Shown here in pieces: positions 16,787 to 25,590 of a DNA stretch of 64,000 nucleotides (the stretch's first letter is position 1; each line of letters opens with the position of its first letter). Below the pieces are notes generated by a model, which saw only the letters and a list, made by a program, of their open reading frames with translations, searched no databases and was not told the origin of the DNA. Source of the stretch: Shewanella sp. AS1. GTDB taxonomy: Bacteria; Pseudomonadota; Gammaproteobacteria; Enterobacterales; Shewanellaceae. The stretch spans positions 124,001-188,000 of the forward strand of contig NZ_JAKCLJ010000001.1 of the NCBI RefSeq assembly GCF_021412565.1. Reading direction: 5' to 3'. The position numbers and the translations under genes are program-made.

Positions 16787-18160
16787 ATGCATGTACATAT
16801 TTTAGGGATCTGTGGCACTTTTATGGGCGGGCTAGCCCTGTTAGCCAGAGCCTGTGGTCATAAGGTAACAGGCAGCGACGCCAATGTTTATCCCCCAATG
16901 AGCACGCAACTTGAGCAGCAAGGTATCGAGTTGATCCAAGGGTTTGACCCCGATCAATTGGGGCAAAGTGAAGAGGATGCCCCCGATTTAGTGGTCATAG
17001 GCAACGCCATGAGCCGGGGCAACCCCTGTGTCGAGGCCGTGCTCAATCGGGGTTTAAATTACACCTCAGGCCCGCAGTTTTTAGCCCAGCATATACTGGC
17101 TAACCGTTGGGTATTGGCTGTTTCTGGTACCCATGGCAAGACATCCACCTCCAGCATGTTGGCCTGGATTTTAGAAGATTGTGGTTATGAGCCCGGCTTT
17201 TTGATTGGCGGCGTGCCGCAAAACTTCGGTGTCTCGGCGCGATTAGGGGGCTCACCCTTCTTCGTGGTGGAGGCCGACGAGTACGACAGCGCCTTCTTCG
17301 ACAAGCGATCTAAGTTTGTTCATTACCAGCCTCGCACCTTAGTGATCAATAATCTTGAGTTCGACCACGCCGATATTTTCGACGATCTTAAGGCGATCCA
17401 GCGTCAGTTTAACCATCTTATCCGTACCGTACCGGGCCAGGGCAAGATAGTCTGGCCTGCAGCCAGCGATGCAGTGCGCGAGGTGATAGAGATGGGCTGC
17501 TGGAGCGAGCAGGAAACCTATGGCTCAGCGGAATCAGAGGGCTGGCAAACCAGGCTGCTGAGTGAAGATGGCCACAGGTTTGAGGTCAGCTTTAAGGGTC
17601 AGCCTCAGGGTGTGGTCGATTGGCAGCTTATCGGTCAGCACAATGTGGAAAACGCCACTATGGCGATAGCCGCAGCGCGTCATGTCGGGGTGCAGCCTCA
17701 GGCGGCTATCGAAGCATTAATGAGATTTGCACCGCCTAAGAGACGTATGGAGCTGATTGGCTCGGTCAAGGGCATAGAGGTGTATGATGATTTTGCCCAC
17801 CATCCCACCGCCATAGCGACCACCTTACAAGGGTGCCGCGCCAAGGTGGGAGAGGGACGGATTATTGTGGTGCTTGAGCCACGTTCAAATACCATGAAGC
17901 GTGGGGTGCATAAGGCAACCCTGGCAGGCTCAATGGCGCTGGCGGATCGCGCCTTTCTCTATCAGGCGGACAATATCGCCTGGGATGTGAAGGCGGCGAT
18001 GGATGCGGCTCCTCTGCCTGTATCTGTGCTATACCAGATCGATGAGCTGGTGGAACAGGTGGCCAGTGAAGCTAAGGTCGGCGATACCATAATCGTGATG
18101 AGCAACGGCGGATTTGGTGGTTTACATGGCAAGCTCCTCGCCCGATTATCCCAAAGCTAG
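16787..18160 (+). CDS. mpl: UDP-N-acetylmuramate:L-alanyl-gamma-D-glutamyl-meso-diaminopimelate ligase
   Basis: Cytoplasmic murein-recycling ligase that joins recovered tripeptide to UDP-MurNAc using ATP, bypassing MurC/D/E. The 457-residue product starts M-H-V-H-I-L-G-I-C-G-T-F-M-G-G, a hallmark of Mpl. It has the Mur-ligase ATP loop S-G-T-H-G-K-T-S-T-S (about residue 115), E-A-D-E-Y-D-S-A-F-F-D-K-R-S and the Y-D-D-F-A-H-H-P-T block. The length matches E. coli Mpl (457). ubiX follows 40 bases downstream, as in many gammaproteobacteria, suggesting co-transcription. Confidence 0.96.
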   Translation: MHVHILGICGTFMGGLALLARACGHKVTGSDANVYPPMSTQLEQQGIELIQGFDPDQLGQSEEDAPDLVVIGNAMSRGNPCVEAVLNRGLNYTSGPQFLAQHILANRWVLAVSGTHGKTSTSSMLAWILEDCGYEPGFLIGGVPQNFGVSARLGGSPFFVVEADEYDSAFFDKRSKFVHYQPRTLVINNLEFDHADIFDDLKAIQRQFNHLIRTVPGQGKIVWPAASDAVREVIEMGCWSEQETYGSAESEGWQTRLLSEDGHRFEVSFKGQPQGVVDWQLIGQHNVENATMAIAAARHVGVQPQAAIEALMRFAPPKRRMELIGSVKGIEVYDDFAHHPTAIATTLQGCRAKVGEGRIIVVLEPRSNTMKRGVHKATLAGSMALADRAFLYQADNIAWDVKAAMDAAPLPVSVLYQIDELVEQVASEAKVGDTIIVMSNGGFGGLHGKLLARLSQS

Positions 18161-18200
18161 CCGCTAACAGCTTAAGTTCAGCACTTGAAAAGAGAGGATT

Positions 18201-18860
18201 ATGAATTATCCAAGAAAGGCTAAAGCCATCAGTCTGGCCTGGACAGGTGCATCCGGTGCGCCCTATGGCCTAAGGCTGCTTGAATGCCTGTTACGTGCCG
18301 ATTATCAGGTGTTTTTGATGATATCCAGTGCGGCGCGTGTGGTATTGGCAACCGAGCAGGGACTGCAGCTGAGCAGCAATGGTGACAAGGCCAAGGATCA
18401 GCTACTCGAATTGTTCGAAAGCCAAGGCGAGCCTGTCACAGGGGAGCTGTTTGTATTAGGCAAAGAGGAGTGGTTTTCACCGCCCGCCTCAGGCTCGGCT
18501 GCACCCAAGCAGATGGTGATCTGCCCCTGCAGCACTGGGACTCTCGCAGCCGTCGCCACGGGTATGAGTAATAATTTGCTGGAGCGCGCCGCCGATGTGG
18601 TGATAAAAGAGCGCGGGCAACTTATTCTGGTGCCAAGGGAAACTCCCTTTAACAGCATACATTTAGCACATATGCTGTCGCTGTCAAAACTCGGCGCGAC
18701 CATAATGCCTGCCGCTCCAGGCTTTTATCATGATCCCAAATCGATCCAAGATCTGGTAGACTTCATGGTCGCTCGGATCTTAGACCATCTGGGTGTCGAC
18801 CACGCATTAACTCAGCGTTGGGGCTATGCCAAGCACAGTGCCAGCAGTAGCGACAATTAA
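18201..18860 (+). CDS. ubiX: flavin prenyltransferase UbiX
   Basis: Makes the prenylated-FMN cofactor used by the decarboxylase UbiD in ubiquinone synthesis, from dimethylallyl phosphate and reduced FMN. The 219-residue product shows the family pattern: [10 protein letters not shown] near the N-terminus (FMN phosphate), C-P-C-S-T-G-T-L-A in the middle, V-P-R-E-T-P-F-N and a late [16 protein letters not shown] precedes the ATG. It sits between mpl and hpt with short gaps (40 and 17 bases), so the three genes probably form one transcript ending at the terminator near 19440. Confidence 0.94.
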   Translation: MNYPRKAKAISLAWTGASGAPYGLRLLECLLRADYQVFLMISSAARVVLATEQGLQLSSNGDKAKDQLLELFESQGEPVTGELFVLGKEEWFSPPASGSAAPKQMVICPCSTGTLAAVATGMSNNLLERAADVVIKERGQLILVPRETPFNSIHLAHMLSLSKLGATIMPAAPGFYHDPKSIQDLVDFMVARILDHLGVDHALTQRWGYAKHSASSSDN

Positions 18861-18877
18861 GAAATTTTGAGAAGTAT

Positions 18878-19408
18878 ATGAAACACACCATCGAAGTGAT
18901 GATCTCGGCAGATGAGATTGAGCAGCAACTGAATCGATTAGCAGAGCAGATCAATGCTCATTACGCTAACAGCGAGCGCCTGTTAATGGTGGGTTTGCTG
19001 AAAGGTTCAGTGGTCTTTATGGCCGATCTGTGTCGCCGAATTAAGGGTCACGTGGAGATCGACTTTATGTCGGTATCGAGCTACGGAAATGCGATGACCA
19101 GTTCACGGGATGTGAAGATTTTAAAAGATGTGCAATCTGATATTGCCGGTCGCGATGTATTGATCGTCGAAGATCTTATCGATTCAGGCAACACCCTAAA
19201 TAAAGTGCGCGAAATGTTACTGCTGCGGGAGCCAAAGAGTTTGGCCCTCTGTACTCTGCTCGATAAGCCTGAGCGCCGTGAAGTGGACGTGCATGTAGAC
19301 TTTATCGGTTTTACTATCCCGGATGAGTTTATCGTGGGTTACGGCATCGACTATGCCGAGCAGTATCGCAACTTGCCCTATATTGCCAAAGTTGTCCCTC
19401 TGGATTAA
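18878..19408 (+). CDS. hpt: hypoxanthine phosphoribosyltransferase
   Basis: Purine-salvage enzyme converting hypoxanthine (and guanine less well) plus PRPP to IMP/GMP. The 176-residue product has the type I PRTase PRPP loop [14 protein letters not shown], the flexible-loop S-S-Y-G-N-A and the base-contact block near [17 protein letters not shown]. The length matches E. coli Hpt (178). GAGAAG lies before the ATG, 17 bases after ubiX. Confidence 0.95.
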   Translation: MKHTIEVMISADEIEQQLNRLAEQINAHYANSERLLMVGLLKGSVVFMADLCRRIKGHVEIDFMSVSSYGNAMTSSRDVKILKDVQSDIAGRDVLIVEDLIDSGNTLNKVREMLLLREPKSLALCTLLDKPERREVDVHVDFIGFTIPDEFIVGYGIDYAEQYRNLPYIAKVVPLD

Positions 19409-19427
19409 TCGATTGCCGGTAAAATTT

Positions 19428-19453
19428 AAAACTCCTGCGTGCGCGGGAGTTTT
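19428..19453 (+). terminator. rho-independent terminator after hpt
   Basis: Stem AAAACTCCTGCG / CGCGGGAGTTTT (one T-G wobble) with a two-base loop, followed by TG and a T-run, lies 20 bases after the hpt stop. Confidence 0.85.
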
Positions 19454-19489
19454 TGTTTGTGGATTCTTGTTAGAAAATGGAAGTAATTA

Positions 19490-20428
19490 ATGACCAAGCA
19501 GCCGTATGCGTTAACCATAGATTCCCTTAAGAAAACCTATAAGGGCGGTGTTGAAGCGGTAAAAGGGATCAGCCTCAAGGTGAAGGCGGGGGATTTTTTT
19601 GCCCTGCTGGGCCCAAATGGTGCCGGTAAGTCGACCACGATCGGCGTTATCTGTTCCCTGGTGCAGAAAACCTCGGGTAAAGTCAGCGTGTTTGAGCATG
19701 ACATAGACATAGAGCTTGAGCTGGCCAAGATGGCGATCGGCCTAGTGCCCCAGGAGTTTAACTTCAACCAGTTTGAGACAGTGCAGCAGATAGTGGTCAA
19801 TCAGGCGGGTTACTTCGGGGTTTCCCGGGAGCTGGCCTTCGAGCGTGCTAAGAAATACCTGACGCAGCTGGATCTCTGGGATAAACGTAACAGCCCGGCG
19901 CGAGCACTCTCCGGTGGGATGAAGCGTCGCTTGATGATCGCTCGCGCCTTGATGCACGAGCCTAAATTGCTGATCCTCGATGAGCCAACGGCCGGGGTAG
20001 ATATCGAATTAAGGCGGTCGATGTGGACCTTCTTGACTGAGCTTAACAAGCAAGGTGTGACCATTATTCTAACCACTCATTATTTGGAGGAGGCCGAGAT
20101 GCTGTGCCGCAATATCGGCATTATCGATAAGGGTGAGTTGGTGGAATGTACCAGCATGAAGTCCCTGCTCAGCCGTCTCAATATGGAAACTTTCGTGTTC
20201 GATCTTAAGGCTGATCTCAATGCCTTGCCAGAGCTCAATGGTATTACTTGCCGCTTAATCGATCCCCATACCTTGGAGGTGGATGTGGCCAAGGAGCACA
20301 GCATCAACAGTGTGTTTGCCAAGTTGAGTGAACAAGGGGTAGAGGTCTTATCCATGCGTAACAAGGCCAACCGCCTGGAAGAGTTGTTTGTTGCACTAGT
20401 GGAGCAGGGAAAAGGGAGCCGAGCATGA
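19490..20428 (+). CDS. ABC transporter ATP-binding protein, YadG type
   Basis: A 312-residue ATPase of the DrrA/YadG-like export group. Walker A is G-P-N-G-A-G-K-S-T-T, the signature is A-L-S-G-G-M-K-R-R-L, Walker B is L-L-I-L-D-E-P-T-A-G-V-D, and the switch His is in T-T-H-Y-L-E-E-A-E. The sequence extends about 90 residues past the nucleotide-binding core, as in YadG. Its stop overlaps the permease start by 4 bases (ATGA), so the two are translationally coupled. The substrate is unknown; E. coli YadGH is also uncharacterised. Confidence 0.88.
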   Translation: MTKQPYALTIDSLKKTYKGGVEAVKGISLKVKAGDFFALLGPNGAGKSTTIGVICSLVQKTSGKVSVFEHDIDIELELAKMAIGLVPQEFNFNQFETVQQIVVNQAGYFGVSRELAFERAKKYLTQLDLWDKRNSPARALSGGMKRRLMIARALMHEPKLLILDEPTAGVDIELRRSMWTFLTELNKQGVTIILTTHYLEEAEMLCRNIGIIDKGELVECTSMKSLLSRLNMETFVFDLKADLNALPELNGITCRLIDPHTLEVDVAKEHSINSVFAKLSEQGVEVLSMRNKANRLEELFVALVEQGKGSRA

Positions 20429-21213
20429 GCGCAAATATCAATATGAAGCAGGTTTATCTCACTGCATTTAAAAGCATTTTAATCAAAGAGATCACTCGCT
20501 TTACCCGCATCTGGGTGCAGACCTTAGTGCCGCCGGCTATCTCTATGACACTCTATTTCCTAATCTTTGGTAATCTGGTGGGCAAACGTATCGGCGAGAT
20601 GGGCGGGGTGAGCTATATGGAGTTTATTGCGCCTGGCCTTATCATGATGTCGGTGATCACCGCCTCCTACTCTAACGTGGCCTCTTCGTTTTTCAGTGCC
20701 AAGTTTCAGCGTAATCTCGAGGAGCTGATTGTCGCGCCTGTGCCCCATTATGTGATGATTGCCGGCTATGTGGCCGGTGGCGTGGCTCGTGGCCTGTGTG
20801 TGGGTACCATAGTGACCTTAGTGGCCATGTATTTTGTCGATATCAGCCTGCATCATGTGGGGCTGGTGGCCATTACCGTGCTGCTGACCTCGGTCCTGTT
20901 TGCTCTGGGTGGCTTAATCAATGCGGTATTTGCCAAGAGTTATGATGATATCAGTATAGTGCCCACTTTTGTGCTGACGCCGCTGACCTATCTTGGCGGG
21001 GTGTTCTACTCCCTGAGTTTACTGCCCGGCTTTTGGCAGGGGGTGTCCCAGCTCAACCCTGTGGTCTATATGATCAACGTCTTTCGCTATGGCTTTCTCG
21101 GTTATGCCGATATCAGCATTCCGTTGTCGGTTGCCATCATGCTAGGTTTCTGTATCGGCCTTTGGGCTATCGCCTACTACCTTATTAGCCGGGGTATCGG
21201 CTTAAGAACCTGA
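20425..21213 (+). CDS. ABC-2 type permease, YadH type
   Basis: A 262-residue integral membrane protein with six predicted helices, forming the membrane half of the exporter with the preceding ATPase. The N-terminal K-E-I-T-R-F-T-R-I-W-V-Q-T, the G-L-I-M-M-S-V-I block and the late P-L-T-Y-L-G-G-V-F-Y-S and N-P-V-V-Y-M-I-N segments match the ABC-2 membrane family (YadH). The ATG overlaps the upstream stop codon. A strong terminator follows 33 bases after the stop. Confidence 0.88.
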   Translation: MSANINMKQVYLTAFKSILIKEITRFTRIWVQTLVPPAISMTLYFLIFGNLVGKRIGEMGGVSYMEFIAPGLIMMSVITASYSNVASSFFSAKFQRNLEELIVAPVPHYVMIAGYVAGGVARGLCVGTIVTLVAMYFVDISLHHVGLVAITVLLTSVLFALGGLINAVFAKSYDDISIVPTFVLTPLTYLGGVFYSLSLLPGFWQGVSQLNPVVYMINVFRYGFLGYADISIPLSVAIMLGFCIGLWAIAYYLISRGIGLRT

Positions 21214-21246
21214 AAACCTGAGAACTTAAAACTTGGAATAACATGA

Positions 21247-21273
21247 AAAACGGCAGCGATAGGCTGCCGTTTT
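21247..21273 (+). terminator. terminator after the YadGH-type exporter
   Basis: An 11-bp perfect stem AAAACGGCAGC / GCTGCCGTTTT with a five-base loop. The flanking gene at 21298 is convergent, so it may serve both. Confidence 0.9.
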
Positions 21274-21297
21274 CTATTTCTGGGACTGGATCTTTGG

Positions 21298-21759
21298 TTA
21301 GATCAACAGCTTTATCGCCTCACTTTCTTCCAGCCAGCGTTGACATTTCAGGGCGTTAAAGATCCCCTCTTTATCGTCGAGACCATGAACCAGACCATAG
21401 GCGTAACCTTTGAGATAGATAAGCAGGTATCGTCCCTGCTGTTTATCCTTATCCTGATTAAAGGGGGCAAGTTGCTTTTCCAGCCCCTGGTGCAATTTAG
21501 TGGCGTCGATTTCTATGCTTAAATCTGAGGCCAATTTTGCGCAGATCAGGGGTTCTATGATCTCGGTTCGGCGCAGCAGATGTTGGGAGTGACGCATAAA
21601 CTGATAAGGGTCTAGCTGCTCACTGCCAGTGTTGGCCTCATCTTTTGGGCTCATTTGAGTGAATTGGGGGGATAATAGGTAACTCAGCACTAGGCCCAGA
21701 AGCAGGCCTGTCATCAGCAGGGTGTAGCGATTGAGTTGCCGTATCAGTTTAAGTTTCAC
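21298..21759 (-). CDS. small membrane-anchored protein of unknown function
   Basis: A 153-residue protein with one N-terminal helix (about residues 12-30) and a hydrophilic, presumably periplasmic remainder. Two cysteines (in L-I-C-A-K and L-K-C-Q-R-W) might form a disulfide. I do not recognise a family. It lies 53 bases downstream of a DUF4124-like gene in the same direction and could be co-transcribed with it. Confidence 0.65.
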   Translation of the reverse strand: MKLKLIRQLNRYTLLMTGLLLGLVLSYLLSPQFTQMSPKDEANTGSEQLDPYQFMRHSQHLLRRTEIIEPLICAKLASDLSIEIDATKLHQGLEKQLAPFNQDKDKQQGRYLLIYLKGYAYGLVHGLDDKEGIFNALKCQRWLEESEAIKLLI

Positions 21760-21812
21760 TTACTCTTTTGGCCAGTGGTGAAGATTTAAGCTTAATTTTA
21801 GTTCTTTTTTAC

Positions 21813-22370
21813 CTAGTTTATGTTTGTTTTTGGCAGCTGTGCCTGACTTTTGTCCGTATCTTCTTCTCCTATGGTCGCTTCAATTTTGTGTTTATGTTGC
21901 TCTAATAATGCCAGGGTATCTGCGTTTATCTTAATAAGATCATCGAAGTAACGATCCATCTTATCGATTTGAGCTAAAAACTCGGGGTCATCTTTGGCTT
22001 TTTTTTGCCAGTAACGTTTACGATCCAGCTTTTGCAGCTCGCTGGCACGGAGGATTTCATAGTAGCTGTTTTCCTGTTTGAGGCGATAAAGCTCGCCGTC
22101 GATCAGGTGCAGTAATTGCTCTTTTGAGAGCGACTCTTTAGCCAGGAGAGCTTTTAATGGGTCTTTGGTCTCTTTGGGTTTGTCGCTGTCGGTTTCGGTG
22201 ACGACACCCAACTGATACTCTATTTCGTGTTGCCGAAACTCTTTCGGACAAGAGACCTGGCTAAAGACAATCTTGTCGCCTTTGACACACTTATATATGG
22301 TGCCTGCATGGGCGTTGAGGGGAAACGCCAGTGAGATAAACACCAGCGAAGTGAGCAATCGTTTGTCCAT
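21813..22370 (-). CDS. exported DUF4124-like protein
   Basis: A 185-residue protein with a signal peptide (about residues 1-22) followed by a short domain starting I-Y-K-C-V-K-G-D-K-I-V-F-S-Q-V-S-C-P, the pattern of DUF4124 (a small two-cysteine envelope domain of unknown function). The remainder, about residues 60-185, is charged and probably helical or coiled-coil. The function is unknown; periplasmic location is inferred from the signal peptide. Confidence 0.75.
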   Translation of the reverse strand: MDKRLLTSLVFISLAFPLNAHAGTIYKCVKGDKIVFSQVSCPKEFRQHEIEYQLGVVTETDSDKPKETKDPLKALLAKESLSKEQLLHLIDGELYRLKQENSYYEILRASELQKLDRKRYWQKKAKDDPEFLAQIDKMDRYFDDLIKINADTLALLEQHKHKIEATIGEEDTDKSQAQLPKTNIN

Positions 22371-22481
22371 TGGGCGATACTGTCCTCTATCAGCCTAAAG
22401 TGTATGGATCACAGTCAGTTGTTGCGATCACCTTGTAGCAATAATGCGTTGCGTTAAATAGAAATTTTGGCACTGCATTAG

Positions 22482-22529
22482 ATGACTCAGTTCATTACTA
22501 TGCACATGACTAAGTTCATGACTAAGCAC
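22482..22529. repeat. 24-bp imperfect tandem repeat, two copies
   Basis: Positions 22482-22505 and 22506-22529 match at 21 of 24 bases; both begin ATGACT and end GCAC. It lies upstream of the DUF4124-like gene (minus strand). The role is unknown. Confidence 0.7.
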
Positions 22530-22632
22530 ATATTCCCTGTCTTAGTTCTAACCTGTTAACTATGACGTAACTTAGAGTTTAACTCCAGCTTTTGTTTGTA
22601 AAACAAGCAATTTTACTGGCGAGAGGAAAATA

Positions 22633-22671
22633 AAAACGCCGTGACAGCAAGCTTGCTTATCACGGCGTTTT
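22633..22671 (-). terminator. terminator of dld
   Basis: A 12-bp perfect stem AAAACGCCGTGA / TCACGGCGTTTT encloses a smaller palindrome AGCAAGCTTGCT. On the minus strand it is followed by TTTTTATTTT, about 45 bases after the dld stop. Confidence 0.9.
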
Positions 22672-22715
22672 CGATTTATTTATACTGCTAAGGCGCAGTA
22701 TGCATCACCTTTTGC

Positions 22716-25520
22716 TTAACGGCTGCACTCTTCGAGCAGGTAAGCCAGGTGGCGGTAAGAGATGCCACTGTGGTGGGTTAAGCCCACTTCACACATACGG
22801 TTGGCGTAATAGCCTTCCTTAATGTCGACAGGGATCAACTTCTTGATGTTGCGCAGGGCGCTGGCGTTGATCTCAGGCTTGTACAAACCTTTCTCACCTG
22901 CATAACCACAACACTCGATACCTTCTGGTAGTTTAACGCCGCCACTACAAGCCTCGGCAATCGCCTGCATCTTAGGCTCAAGCTTCATCTTGCGTGCGCT
23001 ACAACCTAAGTGCAGTGCGATGTTGGCCTTCTTGGTCAGGGTAAGTTTTGGCAGGATCTTGTCGTGCATAAACTCAACCAGATCGGTGATCTCAACCTTT
23101 GGATTACCTGTCAGTGCGCGGTAAGTACAGGAGAGGGCATCTACAACCACAGGCACCTTGCCGTTGTCGCTTAGGCTGCTCAGAGCATGGATCAGCTCAT
23201 CACGCTTAGCGTCGGCGTTTTTGAAGTCACCCTTAGATTCCCACATCTGGCCACAGCACAGATGACGGGTATTGTCTGGGGTCACCACATTGTAACCGGC
23301 ACGCTCAAGCAGAGTGACCACGACATCAGGCAGGGTACGGTTGTCAGGATCTTTCGGTGTTGGACCGAAAGTTCGACCGCCACAAGCGGGGAAGTAGACC
23401 ACAGTTTCCTTATTTGGTGAAGCAGGAGAAGGCTTAGGCAGATTGGCACCCTTGGCAAAATCAGGGTTCCAGTAAGGCACCTCTTTTGACACCATACGGC
23501 CCATCTTCATCAAGCCATTGGTGACGCTGTCGCCTGTGACTTTATGAATGATATTAAGCACGTTAAAGCCAGTGCTGATCGCCTGGTTTACGGCCCCGAA
23601 GTGCTTGGCCTGGAAGTCCAGTACCTTCTGCTCAGTCGTGGTAATATAAGGTGTACGTAGCTTACGCACCAGCTGACCCATGCTGTTATCGACAGGACAG
23701 GCGATGGTACAAAGCTGACAGGCGGTGCAGGTATCGACTACGTCGTATTTCGCTGCGGCGCGCATCTCTTCGGCAGCCTGAGTCTCACCGGCCGCTTCTA
23801 GGCGGGCGATTTCACGCAGGGTCGCGATACGCTGACGTGGGGTGAAGTTCAGTGCCGATGTCGGGCAGGTCTTCTCACAGAAACCACACTCGATACACTT
23901 ATCGACAAAATCATCCACCACAGGGCAGGGCTTGATGTTCTTCACATGGATCTTGTCATCGTCGTTAAGGATAACGCCAGGGTTTAGCAGTCCTTGTGGA
24001 TCGAAGATCTGCTTGATGCGTTTCATCAGGGTGTAAGCATCGGCGCCCCATTCCATCTCGACGAAAGGTGCCACAGCTCGACCTGTGCCGTGCTCAGCCT
24101 TCATCGAGCCGTCGTACTTGTTGATCACCATTTCGGCCACGTCCTGCATAAAGGCGTGGAAACGATCGATATCTTCCTGTGAAGCAAAGGTCGGTGTGAT
24201 GATGAAGTGGAAGTTACCCGCCAGTGCGTGACCGTAGATCACGCCTTCAGGGTAGCCGTGCTTGTGGAACAGGTCGGTCAGATCGCTGGCAGCATTGGCC
24301 AGATGTTCTAATTCGAATGCCACGTCTTCGATGATAACCGAGGTGCCCTTTGGACGCTCGCCACCAATAATGGGGAACAGGCCCGAGCGCATCGCCCAGT
24401 ATTTACCATAGACGGCAGGGTCGTCACTGAAGGTGATTGGACGTTCTGTCTCTATGTGAGAGAGTTTTCCGATCACATCTTGAGTATAACGATTCAGGGT
24501 TTCTTCATCGTTAGCGCGAGACTCGATAAGCAGGATAGCGGCGCCTTCTGGCAGCTCACTTAACCAGTCTGGCATGCCTGGTTTGCCCATCACTGACTTG
24601 ATTGAAGCCCAATCTAGCAGCTCGGCAGCGGCAACGCTGTCACACTTGATAGGTGGGATCGCACGGGCGGCATCGACCATGTTAAAGAATACTGCCATGG
24701 CTGAGGCTTTAAATCTGGCCTCATCGACAGTGTTGTAGGTGACCTCTTCGACGAATGCGAGAGTACCTTCAGAACCCACGATCAAATGGTTGATCAGATC
24801 GAAGGGCTCTTCAAAATCCACCAGGGCATTGATGCTGTAGCCAGTGGTGTTTTTGATGGCGAATTTCTTACGAATACGATTGGCCAGCACATCGTTGTTA
24901 CGGGTAAGCTGACCCAGCTCTGTCAGTTGATCCAGTAACTCTTTATGGCTCTTGGCAAAGGCTGCCTTAGACTTTTCACAGCCAGTATCCAGCTCAGTAC
25001 CATCGGCAAACAGCAGCTTGGCTGAAGCTATAGTCTGGTAACTGTTTTGCGCGGTACCACAACACATACCAGAGGCATTGTTGTTGACTATGCCACCGAT
25101 CTTGGCCGAGGCTAGGGTCGCTGGATCGGGACCGATTTTTTTATTGAAAGGTTTGAGTGCCAGGTTGGCGTCTCCACCGATCACGGCAACGCCGAGAGAG
25201 ACCTTTTCGTGATCATCGCTGATGTCGATTTTTCTAAAGCCATCGTGACCTAAGATTAATAAGATTCCTTCACCAATCGCCTGACCTGACAGACTGGTAC
25301 CAGCGGCGCGGAAAGTGACCGGAGCTTGGTGTTGACGAGCCACTTCGAGTGTCTGTTTGGCTTGTTCTAAGGTTTCGGCATGTACCACGACTTCTGGCAC
25401 AATTCGGAAGTAACTGGCATCGGTAGACCAGGCAAAACGGCGAACGGGATCATCACTCACAGCATCCTGACCCAGTTTTGCTTTTAAATCTGCAACAACA
25501 GCTGAATAGTTAATCGACAT
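22716..25520 (-). CDS. dld: FAD/Fe-S D-lactate dehydrogenase (Dld-II type)
   Basis: Membrane-associated respiratory enzyme expected to oxidise D-lactate to pyruvate and feed electrons to quinone. The 934-residue product has an N-terminal FAD (PCMH) domain with R-A-A-G-T-S-L-S-G-Q-A and a C-terminal FAD-oxidase domain with Y-G-H-A-L-A-G-N-F-H-F and K-A-E-H-G-T-G-R. Two [4Fe-4S] motifs, C-I-E-C-G-F-C-E-K-T-C-P (about 541) and C-T-A-C-Q-L-C-T-I-A-C-P (about 598), and a CCG domain pair (C-C-G-Q, C-C-G-Y) follow. This architecture and its position just after lldP match S. oneidensis Dld-II. lldEFG do not follow. Confidence 0.92.
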   Translation of the reverse strand: MSINYSAVVADLKAKLGQDAVSDDPVRRFAWSTDASYFRIVPEVVVHAETLEQAKQTLEVARQHQAPVTFRAAGTSLSGQAIGEGILLILGHDGFRKIDISDDHEKVSLGVAVIGGDANLALKPFNKKIGPDPATLASAKIGGIVNNNASGMCCGTAQNSYQTIASAKLLFADGTELDTGCEKSKAAFAKSHKELLDQLTELGQLTRNNDVLANRIRKKFAIKNTTGYSINALVDFEEPFDLINHLIVGSEGTLAFVEEVTYNTVDEARFKASAMAVFFNMVDAARAIPPIKCDSVAAAELLDWASIKSVMGKPGMPDWLSELPEGAAILLIESRANDEETLNRYTQDVIGKLSHIETERPITFSDDPAVYGKYWAMRSGLFPIIGGERPKGTSVIIEDVAFELEHLANAASDLTDLFHKHGYPEGVIYGHALAGNFHFIITPTFASQEDIDRFHAFMQDVAEMVINKYDGSMKAEHGTGRAVAPFVEMEWGADAYTLMKRIKQIFDPQGLLNPGVILNDDDKIHVKNIKPCPVVDDFVDKCIECGFCEKTCPTSALNFTPRQRIATLREIARLEAAGETQAAEEMRAAAKYDVVDTCTACQLCTIACPVDNSMGQLVRKLRTPYITTTEQKVLDFQAKHFGAVNQAISTGFNVLNIIHKVTGDSVTNGLMKMGRMVSKEVPYWNPDFAKGANLPKPSPASPNKETVVYFPACGGRTFGPTPKDPDNRTLPDVVVTLLERAGYNVVTPDNTRHLCCGQMWESKGDFKNADAKRDELIHALSSLSDNGKVPVVVDALSCTYRALTGNPKVEITDLVEFMHDKILPKLTLTKKANIALHLGCSARKMKLEPKMQAIAEACSGGVKLPEGIECCGYAGEKGLYKPEINASALRNIKKLIPVDIKEGYYANRMCEVGLTHHSGISYRHLAYLLEECSR

Positions 25521-25590
25521 AGCATTACTCTTTTTTCGGACAATAAAGCGAGTAGCTAGGCTACTCGCTTACTTGAGAGGGAGAATTTTA

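Larger units (their letters stand above)
22371..22715. other. intergenic region between DUF4124-like gene and dld
   Basis: About 345 bases. It holds the dld terminator (22633-22671) and a 24-bp imperfect tandem repeat (22482-22529). The remainder is presumably the promoter of the DUF4124-like gene. The lldEFG genes that follow dld in S. oneidensis are absent. Confidence 0.6.
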